Shown: piece after piece, positions 1-5,866 of the stretch
Numbering within the stretch: position 1 is the first letter of the stretch
How the letters are laid out: each line of letters begins with the position of its first letter
Source of the DNA: an uncultured Pseudomonadota bacterium
GTDB taxonomy: Bacteria > Myxococcota_A > UBA796 > UBA9615
Direction: 5' to 3'
Length of the DNA stretch: 5,866 nt
NCBI GenBank assembly: GCA_937907595.1
Contig: CALCXL010000426.1
Location: 1-5,866, forward strand
Position numbers and translations under genes: made by a program
Notes under the pieces: generated by a model
The model's input: only the letters and a program-made list of their open reading frames with translations
What the model was told of the DNA's origin: nothing
Databases searched by the model: none

Positions 1-303
1 GGGCACGCGCTCGAAGGAGCGGCCCAGGTCGTAGGAGAAGAAGCCCGCCAGCCCGCCGGGGGCGCCCTGCAGCCCGCGGGCGATGGCCGCCAGCCGGTCC
101 CAGGCCAGCCCCTCGCCCGGGTCCAGGGCCTCCGCTCGGGCCGCCCAGCCGCGATCGCCCCGGGGGCCCACCAGCCGCTCGAAGCGCTCGCCACGCCCCC
201 GCAGCCACAGGGCCGGCTCGCTGCCGACCCGGGGACCGTCCGGCCCGCGTACGAAGAGCCCGCCGGCCCGCGCGAGGGAGCCGAGCAGCGGCTCCAGGCT
301 CAA
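1..303 (-). CDS. pabB: Aminodeoxychorismate synthase component I (PabB/TrpE family), N-terminal 101 codons, cut by the window edge
   Basis: This is a partial gene, reading leftward from a TTG start at 303-301 and open to base 1. The translated 101 residues end with GGLAGFFSYDLGRSFERVP (residues 83-101). This is the conserved N-terminal motif of PabB and related chorismate-using enzymes; E. coli PabB has a near-identical stretch with YDLGRRFESLP. PabB, with a PabA-type glutaminase, aminates chorismate to 4-amino-4-deoxychorismate for p-aminobenzoate and folate synthesis in the cytoplasm. TrpE shares the fold, but the YDLGR-FE-P wording is closer to PabB. The catalytic chorismate-binding domain lies outside the window. 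No in-frame ATG or GTG was found in the roughly 65 bases upstream that I read, and the TTG overlaps the lipoprotein stop as TTGA, so translational coupling is likely. The N-terminus before the motif is somewhat shorter than in E. coli. PabB versus a TrpE paralogue or a fused PabBC cannot be settled here. Confidence 0.8.
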   Translation of the reverse strand, partial: MSLEPLLGSLARAGGLFVRGPDGPRVGSEPALWLRGRGERFERLVGPRGDRGWAARAEALDPGEGLAWDRLAAIARGLQGAPGGLAGFFSYDLGRSFERVP

Positions 304-1136
304 TTCCCGTCCGACGAGTCGCGGGCGTCGGCCCGCACGAACAGCTCCGCGGTGGCCGAGCTGATGCCGGCGGTGGTGCCGGGGTAGTCCCCCAGCTCGA
401 AGTTGGTGCTGGTCTGCCGCCGCGCCTCGAAGGTGTAGTCGCCCTCGGGCAGCACGCCCACCAGCTCGGTCCAGGGCAGGGTCTGCTCGCCGTCGTCGTG
501 CCAGCGGCAGTACACCCACAGCGAGGGGTCGGTGTCGCTGGAGACGAGCACGCGCAGCTCCCCGTCGTCGTTGGCGCCCGTCCAGGTGACGGTCAGGCCG
601 GCGGCGGACTCGGTGAAGTCCTCCAGGGTGAGGGTGGCGGGGGTGCCGATCACGGCCTCGTAGAATTGGGCGGGCAGGTCCGGGCCGCCGGTGAGCCGCA
701 TCGTGAACTCCTGGTGCTCCTCCCAGTAGGACGTGGAGAGCTGCCGCGCCCAGGTGGCGCCGTTGCGGGTCAGCTCCAGCTCCTCGTCGCCCAGGTGCAG
801 GAACGGGGTGCCCACGTCCAGGTCGGAGTCGGGCAGGGACCACTCGCCGGCGTCGTTCTCCCCAGCCGCGCAGCCGTCCAGCTCCGCCGACTCCGCGGGC
901 CAGCGGGCGTACTCCTGCGGCGTGTGGAAGGAGGCCGTGGCCCGCACCGACGCCCCGCCGCCCAGGGTCCAGGAGCGCTCCAGCTGCACCCAGCCCATGC
1001 GGGCGTCCTCCCCGGGATCCGGATCCTGGGGGGGCGCGGTGGGCTCGGGGTCCGGGTCCTCGAAGAAGGTGCCGGTCGCCGCGGGGCAGGCCGTCAGGAG
1101 CAGCAGGCAGGGGGAGAGGAGCAGCAGGGGGCGCAT
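300..1136 (-). CDS. Putative outer-membrane lipoprotein of unknown function (278 aa)
   Basis: I do not recognise a named family. The N-terminus MRPLLLLSPCLLLLTAC is a type II signal peptide with lipobox L14-T15-A16-C17. Residue +2 is Pro, not Asp, so outer-membrane sorting would be expected by the E. coli rule. An acidic, proline-rich linker follows (about residues 25-45, with DPDPEP and QDPDPGED), then a domain of about 230 residues with alternating hydrophobic and polar residues that suggests beta structure. The mature part has only two further cysteines, C89 and C210, which could form a disulfide. The C-terminal part (GLTVTWTGANDDGELRV at 180-196, then C210 and a W-H-D-D-G turn) resembles in style the beta-rich lipoproteins common in Myxococcota; this is an impression, not a match. 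The ATG at 1136 is chosen because it places the signal peptide first; an in-frame ATG at 1265 would add 43 unlikely residues inside thiE. GGTGA at 1145-1141, made from the thiE end, can serve as its ribosome site, 4 bases from the ATG. Confidence 0.85.
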   Translation of the reverse strand: MRPLLLLSPCLLLLTACPAATGTFFEDPDPEPTAPPQDPDPGEDARMGWVQLERSWTLGGGASVRATASFHTPQEYARWPAESAELDGCAAGENDAGEWSLPDSDLDVGTPFLHLGDEELELTRNGATWARQLSTSYWEEHQEFTMRLTGGPDLPAQFYEAVIGTPATLTLEDFTESAAGLTVTWTGANDDGELRVLVSSDTDPSLWVYCRWHDDGEQTLPWTELVGVLPEGDYTFEARRQTSTNFELGDYPGTTAGISSATAELFVRADARDSSDGN

Positions 1137-1140
1137 GGGC

Positions 1141-1776
1141 TCACCGTTCAAAGGCGCGCTGGAGTGCGCAAGCAGCGGTCCGCGGGTCGGCCGCGGTGGC
1201 GACGGCGGCGATGACGGCCACGCAGCGCGCTCCGGCCCCCACGACGTCGTCGATGTTGTTCTCATCGACGCCCCCGATCGCCACCAGCGGCACCGTAGCC
1301 ACCTCCAAGGCGGCCTTCAAGCCTGCGGTTCCGCGCGCTTGCATCGCCGGTCGGAGGTCGCCCGCGCTGCGGTGCTTGCCCGCGGCCGTGAACACCGGGC
1401 CGAAGCCGACGTAATCGATGGGCAGGGCCGCGGCGGCCTGCAGGTCTTCCACCGAGTGGGTGGACAGGCCCAACACCCGGTCCGGGCCGAGGATCCGGCG
1501 GGCCTCCACCGGGTCCAGATCGTCCTGCCCCCCGTGGACGCCCACGCCGGCGTGCCGGGCCGCCAGGGCGACGTGGTCGTTGAGGATCAGGGTCGCGCCG
1601 GCCGCCCGCACCGACGGCAGCAGCTCCAGGAGCACGCGCTCCACCTCCTCCTCCGAGGCCCCCTTCATGCGCAGCTGCAGCCAGCGCACGTCGGCGGCCA
1701 GGTAGGCCCGGCAGAGGTCGGCGTGGGAGCGCTGGGGGGAGGCGCTGGTGTCGATGATCCCGTAGAGGCCGTGCAT
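1141..1776 (-). CDS. thiE: Thiamine phosphate synthase ThiE (211 aa)
   Basis: ThiE couples hydroxymethylpyrimidine pyrophosphate with the thiazole phosphate to give thiamine monophosphate, in the cytoplasm. The TIM-barrel landmarks appear in order: QLRMK (34-38), LNDH (65-68, usually INDR/INDD), GVHGGQDD (79-86), GLSTHS (103-108), YVGFGPVF (122-129), K134, VAIGGV (165-170) and GARCVAVIAAV (182-192). By alignment to the B. subtilis enzyme, Q34, R36, K38, N66, D67, D86, S105 and K134 correspond to its pyrophosphate-, Mg- and substrate-contacting residues, so the enzyme looks intact. Length is normal for the family. The ATG at 1776 opens directly onto the first strand (LYGIIDT), as expected; no good Shine-Dalgarno precedes it. 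It is first in a leftward run with the lipoprotein 4 bases downstream. No ThiD, ThiM or ThiG is in the window. TenI-like paralogues share the fold, but the complete active-site set favours ThiE. Confidence 0.94.
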   Translation of the reverse strand: MHGLYGIIDTSASPQRSHADLCRAYLAADVRWLQLRMKGASEEEVERVLLELLPSVRAAGATLILNDHVALAARHAGVGVHGGQDDLDPVEARRILGPDRVLGLSTHSVEDLQAAAALPIDYVGFGPVFTAAGKHRSAGDLRPAMQARGTAGLKAALEVATVPLVAIGGVDENNIDDVVGAGARCVAVIAAVATAADPRTAACALQRAFER

Positions 1777-1836
1777 GCGCGGACGGTACGGATCGCCGGC
1801 GGATCCGCAACCAGCATGAGCGCATGGCGATGCCGC

Positions 1837-1865
1837 TTGTGGATCCCGGGGATGTCGATTACATT
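1837..1865 (+). promoter_or_regulatory. Candidate sigma-70-type promoter for trhA-epmC
   Basis: TTGTGG (1837-1842) and TACATT (1860-1865) are separated by exactly 17 bases. They match the -35 and -10 consensus at 3 of 6 and 4 of 6 positions. A start near 1872 would give a leader of about 35 bases before the ATG at 1906, which has GGAG at 1896-1899 with 6-base spacing. The match is moderate and rests on spacing, AT-richness and position alone. Confidence 0.35.
1843..1853. repeat. Inverted repeat ATCCC-G-GGGAT in the promoter spacer
   Basis: A perfect 5-base inverted repeat with a 1-base centre lies between the proposed -35 and -10 elements. A repressor bound there would block the promoter. 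It is short and GC-rich, so it could occur by chance in this background. Confidence 0.3.
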
Positions 1866-1867
1866 AA

Positions 1868-1881
1868 TGACCAACGGGTCA
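1868..1881. repeat. Inverted repeat TGACC-AACG-GGTCA near the predicted transcript start
   Basis: Perfect 5-base arms (1868-1872 and 1877-1881) flank a 4-base centre, just after the candidate -10 box. It could be a regulator half-site pair or a small hairpin at the 5' end of the message. It is also a possible upstream site for the opposite-strand thiE run. The function is not shown by the sequence. Confidence 0.3.
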
Positions 1882-1905
1882 CTTACTTCCCGCCCGGAGC
1901 CATCG

Positions 1906-2559
1906 ATGACGCTGAACAAGGACCCGTGGAGCGCCGCCACCCACTTCGCCGGCTTCCTGGCCGCCTTGGTGGGCCTGGTGTTCCTGGTGGTGCTGTCGCG
2001 CCACGACGCGCCGAAGGTCACGGCGATGGCGCTGTACGGTGGCTCGCTGGTGGCGCTCTTCCTGGCCTCGTCGCTGTACCACTTCCTGGACCTGGGCCAC
2101 CGCGGCAACCGCTGGCTCAAGCGGCTGGACCACAGCGCGATCTTCCTGCTGATCGCCGGCAGCTACATGCCGCCGATCTTCCACCTGCTCGACGGCACCA
2201 TGCGCATCACCCTGCTGGCCGTGGTCGGCGGCATCGCGCTGCTGGGGGTGCTGGTCAAGCTGCTGTGGATCGACGCGCCCACCTGGCTGGGGCTCTGCCT
2301 CTACCTGGCGCTGGGCTGGATCGTCCTGGTGCCGATCTGGTGGATGCTGCCGCACATGGCGCCCGGCTCCCTGGCCCTGCTGGTCGGCGGCGGCCTGGTC
2401 TACACCCTGGGCGCGGTGGTCTACGCGAAGGAGTGGCCGGACCCCTGGCCCACGACCTTCGGCCACCACGAGGTCTGGCACCTGTTCGTCCTGGGCGGCG
2501 CCGCCCTGCACTTCTTCTTCATGGTCAGCCTGCTGGACACCCCGGTGCCGACCTTCTGA
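1906..2559 (+). CDS. trhA: Hemolysin III / PAQR-family seven-helix membrane protein (TrhA-like, 217 aa)
   Basis: This is an integral inner-membrane protein of the hemolysin III/YqfA/PAQR family. Family members are related to adiponectin receptors; bacterial TrhA is linked to membrane-fluidity homeostasis, and true hemolytic activity is doubtful. About seven hydrophobic segments are visible, starting at residues 14-30, 40-60 and 77-93. Family motifs are SSLYH (55-59), RLDHSAIFLLIAGSYMPP (73-90), a Y-A-K-E-W-P loop (173-178) and HHEVWH (187-192) followed by GGAALHF (197-203). H59, D75, H188 and H192 align with the metal-site residues of PAQR proteins (H191, H337 and H341 in AdipoR1), so the zinc-dependent, possibly ceramidase-like site looks intact. 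Length is typical. The ATG at 1906 fits the family N-terminus (PWSAATHFAG) and has GGAG 6 bases upstream. The same frame stays open upstream across thiE, but that is antisense shadow. epmC follows after 20 bases, so the two are probably cotranscribed. Confidence 0.94.
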   Translation: MTLNKDPWSAATHFAGFLAALVGLVFLVVLSRHDAPKVTAMALYGGSLVALFLASSLYHFLDLGHRGNRWLKRLDHSAIFLLIAGSYMPPIFHLLDGTMRITLLAVVGGIALLGVLVKLLWIDAPTWLGLCLYLALGWIVLVPIWWMLPHMAPGSLALLVGGGLVYTLGAVVYAKEWPDPWPTTFGHHEVWHLFVLGGAALHFFFMVSLLDTPVPTF

Positions 2560-2579
2560 TCCGCCGGTAGCCTGCGGCC

Positions 2580-3084
2580 GTGCCCTTCGACCCCGCCGAC
2601 CTCGAGCGCCTCTTCGACCGCCTGTTCCAGCCCCTGGACACGGTGCTGCGCGGCGGCGCGTCCGAGCCCCTGTACGAGCCCGGTCGGCCGTCCGTCCTGC
2701 ACTTCCGCGAGGACTACTTCGCCTCCGCCCTGCACGAGGTCGCCCACTGGTGCGTGGCCGGGCCCCAGCGCCGCCAGCAGGTGGACTTCGGCTACTGGTA
2801 CGCCCCGGACGGCCGCGACGCCGACACCCAGCGCCGGTTCGAGCAGGTGGAGGCGCGGCCCCAGGCCCTGGAGTGGATCTTCGCCGAGGCCTGCGGCTGG
2901 CCCTTCGTGCTCAGCGCCGACAACGTCGAGGGGGACGCGCGGCCTTCGGAGGCCTTAGCCGCGGCCGTCGCCGATCGGAAGGCGCGGTACCTGAGGGACG
3001 GGCTGCCCACCCGCGCCCGCCGCTTCCGGGAGGCGCTGCAGGAGGTCTACGGAGGGGGCGAGGCCGGGGCCGAGGGGGACGCGG

Positions 3085-3095
<11 letters not shown>
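2580..3095 (+). CDS. epmC: Elongation factor P hydroxylase EpmC (YfcM family, 171 aa)
   Basis: Many stretches match E. coli EpmC (YfcM) almost residue for residue: FASALHEVAHWCVAG (47-61), VDFGYWYAPDGRD (68-80), VEARPQALEWIF (90-101), then DNVEGD (114-119) and a RFREALQ-VY tail. EpmC adds a hydroxyl group to the beta-lysylated lysine of translation factor EF-P, the last step after EpmB and EpmA. H52, E53 and H56 of the HEVAH motif, with E91, are candidate metal ligands by analogy. The start is GTG at 2580, giving a typical-length protein; the Shine-Dalgarno is weak, so expression may depend on translation of the upstream membrane gene 20 bases away. One TTA leucine codon (2955-2957, L126) is rare at this GC content. 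Neither epmA, epmB nor efp is in the window. The last 11 bases overlap the convergent regulator gene. Family assignment is very secure; activity on EF-P is inferred. Confidence 0.95.
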
Positions 3096-4532
<1,437 letters not shown>

Positions 4533-4536
<4 letters not shown>

Positions 4537-5732
4537 GCCGTCGCCTCCACGGGCACGCGCCCGGCCCAGGGGTCCTCAGGCACATCGTCGTCGGGCGGCA
4601 GCCGCAGGGACAGCAGCAGCGAGAACACCGCGCCTTCGCCGGGTCGACCGTCCACCTGCACCAGGCCCGAGTGGGCCTCCACGGCCAGCCGCGCCACGAA
4701 CAGGCCCAGGCCCGAGCCCGAGGCCTTGCTGGTCTCAAAGGGCGCGAACACCGACGACAGGCGGTCGGGCTCGATGCCGTCGCCGTCGTCCTGCACGTCG
4801 ATGCGCAGGGTGGGCCCGCGGTCCACGCCCGGGGTCACCAGCCGCCCGCCGGCCTCCACGCGGGTGCGCACCAGGACCGACGACGACGCCGCCTCGCAGG
4901 CGTTCTTCAGCAGGTTGCCCACGGCCTCCGCCAGGCGCTCGGCGTCGCCCTCCACCGGCGGCAGCGAGGGATCCAGGTCCAGGCGCAGGGCGATCCCCTC
5001 CCCCGCTCGGGCCCGGGCCGCCACGGCCTGCTCCTGGACCAGCCGGTTGAGGTCCACGGGCGAGCGACGCAGGGGCCGCGGACGGCACAGGACCATCAAC
5101 CGCTCCACCTGAACGTGAATTCGATCGCTCTCGTGAATGATCAGCTCCGTCAGTTCGTCCACGTCTTGTGGCGTGGACTCGCGGCGAAGCAACTGGGCGG
5201 CGCCGCGGATCCCCGCCAGCGGGTTGCGGATCTCGTGCGCCATGCCCGCCGCGAGGCTCTCCAGCCAGGCCAGGCGTCGGCGAAAGCCGGCCACCGCGGC
5301 CTGCCGGGCTGGATCCTCGTCCGCGCGAACGGCCAGGACGACCTGGTCGGACGCCGGCCCTGGAGTGCCGCTGATGGAGACCCGACCCACGCCAGGAGGC
5401 CGCCCGCGCACCCCGCGCACGGTGCAGGATCCCCCACCGGCGAGCACCCGCGCCACCACCGCTCCGGCCTCCTGGGGCAGGACGTCGGCCACGTCGGCGC
5501 CCACCAGCGCGCGCACCGAGCGGCCCAGGACGTCGGCCGCCGGGCCGCTGGCCCACAGCACACGCCCGTCCCCCACGACGACGACGCCATCGAGCAGGTG
5601 CTCGACGATCTGCGGCGCAGCTTCGCTCCAGTCGTCCACGTCGAGCACCCGTTTTCTGCGAATTGGCCGGGTTCTAGCGGATCCGGGGGGGCATCGATAC
5701 CGCGACGGGGCCCTGGGAACTTCGGGTTTCAT
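4533..5732 (-). CDS. Soluble PAS-type sensor histidine kinase, NtrB/GlnL-like (up to 399 aa)
   Basis: This is the kinase partner of the NtrC-type regulator. There is no membrane segment, so it should sense a cytoplasmic signal. A PAS-like domain (about 40-135, with HLLDGVVVVGDGRVLW at 45-60) is followed by the dimerisation/H-box AHEIRNPLAGIRGAAQLL (165-182; phosphoacceptor H166) and an ATPase domain: N box NLLKNACEA (273-281), G1 DDGDGI (315-320), F box APFETSK (330-336) and G2 GSGLGLF (339-345). The GLRGAAQLL-like H-box, the DPSLPPV-D-ERL stretch (254-267) and the RTR-insert-LRIDV stretch before G1 are hallmarks of NtrB/GlnL. A P/D-rich tail follows. All catalytic boxes are intact. The start is uncertain. 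ATG at 5732 adds a basic, low-complexity stretch of about 28 residues crossing a C7 tract; GTG at 5648 or 5639 would begin just before the PAS domain. None has a good Shine-Dalgarno. It is cotranscribed with the regulator; the signal sensed is unknown. Confidence 0.95.
4544..4548 (-). promoter_or_regulatory. Strong ribosome binding site for the NtrC-type gene, inside the kinase 3' end
   Basis: GGAGG on the minus strand lies 7 bases before the ATG at 4536. It is the best Shine-Dalgarno match in the window and sits within the last codons of the kinase. It fixes the regulator start and suggests that regulator translation need not rely only on the ATGA coupling. Confidence 0.8.
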
Positions 5733-5752
5733 TGTGGGAAAACTGTGACAAT
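5731..5752. promoter_or_regulatory. AT-rich divergent promoter/operator candidate (ATTGT-N12-ACAAT)
   Basis: Perfect arms ATTGT (5731-5735) and ACAAT (5748-5752) flank 12 bases in the only clearly AT-rich stretch at this end. On the plus strand, TGT-GACAAT (5744-5752) reads as an extended -10 for the signal-peptide gene at 5763, though no good -35 accompanies it. TGTG occurs twice (5733 and 5744), 11 bases apart, about one helical turn. If the kinase starts at the downstream GTG, this region would also lie in its promoter. The kinase's ATG candidate (5732-5730) touches the left arm. Regulatory function is inference. Confidence 0.35.
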
Positions 5753-5762
5753 ATTGGCGACG

Positions 5763-5866
5763 ATGCGATCTGCGCCCACCGCTCTGCTGCTCTGCGCCCT
5801 CTTCGTGGCCCCCCCGGCCGCGGCGGGCACCCCGTCCCAGGGCGTCTCCGAGGGGGCGCCGCTGCG
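5763..5866 (+). CDS. Start of a gene for an exported protein (signal peptide), cut by the window edge
   Basis: An ATG at 5763 opens a frame to the window end (34 complete codons). The protein begins MRSAPTALLLCALFVAPPAA, with a basic residue, a hydrophobic core and an Ala-rich end. This is a typical Sec signal peptide with likely cleavage around A19-G22. C11 sits in the hydrophobic core without a lipobox, so it is not a lipoprotein. The mature part visible (TPSQGVSEGAPL) is too short to identify. It is divergent from the kinase gene, with 30 bases between if the kinase uses its ATG. The Shine-Dalgarno is weak. Confidence 0.65.
   Translation, partial: MRSAPTALLLCALFVAPPAAAGTPSQGVSEGAPL

Larger units (their letters stand above)
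1777..1905. promoter_or_regulatory. Divergent intergenic region between thiE and the hemolysin III-like gene
   Basis: These 129 bases separate two genes read in opposite directions, so they must hold promoters for both. Bases 1857-1868 form an AT-rich island, unusual against the GC-rich background. A rightward promoter candidate and two inverted repeats are listed separately. I found no convincing -35/-10 pair for the leftward thiE run and no TPP riboswitch core (no CUGAGA or ACCUGAUCUGGAUAAUGCCAGC-like pieces) on the minus strand. Short open frames cross the region on both strands, but they run into the flanking genes out of frame and look accidental. Confidence 0.6.

Noticed and set aside
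83..364. A 93-codon plus-strand frame at the left edge.
   Set aside because: It is Ser/Arg/Pro-rich and antisense to the pabB start and the lipoprotein end; no independent support.
1777..1905. A TPP riboswitch upstream of thiE.
   Set aside because: The conserved thi-box segments are absent from the minus strand here, and the leader is short.
733..2559. A 608-codon plus-strand frame that would extend the hemolysin III-like protein by 391 residues upstream.
   Set aside because: The extra part runs antisense through the lipoprotein and thiE, both supported by motifs, and is low-complexity. The family N-terminus and a GGAG site fit the ATG at 1906.
1824..2570. A 248-codon plus-strand frame whose first 30 residues look protein-like.
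   Set aside because: After the intergenic part it becomes a Pro/Ala/Arg/Gly-rich shadow of the membrane gene, with no stop between. It has no Shine-Dalgarno or recognisable domain.
2561..2577. Imperfect hairpin CCGCCGG-TAG-CCTGCGG between trhA and epmC as a terminator.
   Set aside because: It has a mismatch in a 7-base stem, a 3-base loop and no T-tract. Such GC hairpins are common in this background.
2955..2957. A TTA codon in epmC as a bldA-style regulatory switch.
   Set aside because: That system belongs to Actinobacteria, and nothing else here points to that group. A single rare codon is weak evidence.

Overview
The window is GC-rich (about 70% by eye) and densely packed, with short or no gaps between genes, frequent GTG/TTG start candidates and few strong Shine-Dalgarno sequences. 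The gene types are an NtrB/NtrC-type two-component pair, a lipoprotein with an acidic proline-rich linker after its lipobox, an EpmC-type hydroxylase and a TrhA-type membrane protein. Together they suggest a Gram-negative bacterium, probably deltaproteobacterial in the broad sense (Myxococcota-like). That placement is inference from style and content, since no marker gene is present.

Region 1 (1-1776, minus strand) is a tight run, read right to left: thiE (thiamine phosphate synthase), an unrecognised lipoprotein starting 4 bases after the thiE stop, and a gene running off the left edge whose first 101 codons read as the N-terminus of aminodeoxychorismate synthase component I (PabB). This last gene starts at a TTG that overlaps the lipoprotein stop as TTGA. 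The run joins thiamine and folate (p-aminobenzoate) synthesis, with the lipoprotein between.

Region 2 (1777-1905) is a 129-base divergent intergenic stretch. It holds an AT-richer island, a plausible promoter for the rightward genes and two short inverted repeats. I see no TPP riboswitch.

Region 3 (1906-3095, plus strand) holds a hemolysin III/PAQR-family seven-helix membrane protein and, 20 bases on, a very recognisable EF-P hydroxylase (EpmC/YfcM).

Region 4 (3085-5732, minus strand) is a two-gene operon encoding a soluble PAS-type NtrB/GlnL-like histidine kinase and an NtrC-type sigma-54 activator, coupled through a 4-base ATGA overlap with a strong GGAGG site. The activator's 3' end overlaps the 3' end of epmC by 11 bases, convergently. 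The kinase start is uncertain (ATG at 5732, or GTG at 5648 or 5639).

Region 5 (5763-5866, plus strand) is the start of a divergent gene with a clear signal peptide, cut by the window edge. The gap before it is AT-rich and carries an ATTGT...ACAAT inverted repeat.

No RNA genes, mobile elements, CRISPR arrays or clear intrinsic terminators were seen. Nothing here is convincingly a new multi-gene system. The most interesting points are the coupled unknown lipoprotein inside a vitamin gene run, EpmC without visible EpmA/EpmB, and the unresolved kinase start over a poly-C tract.
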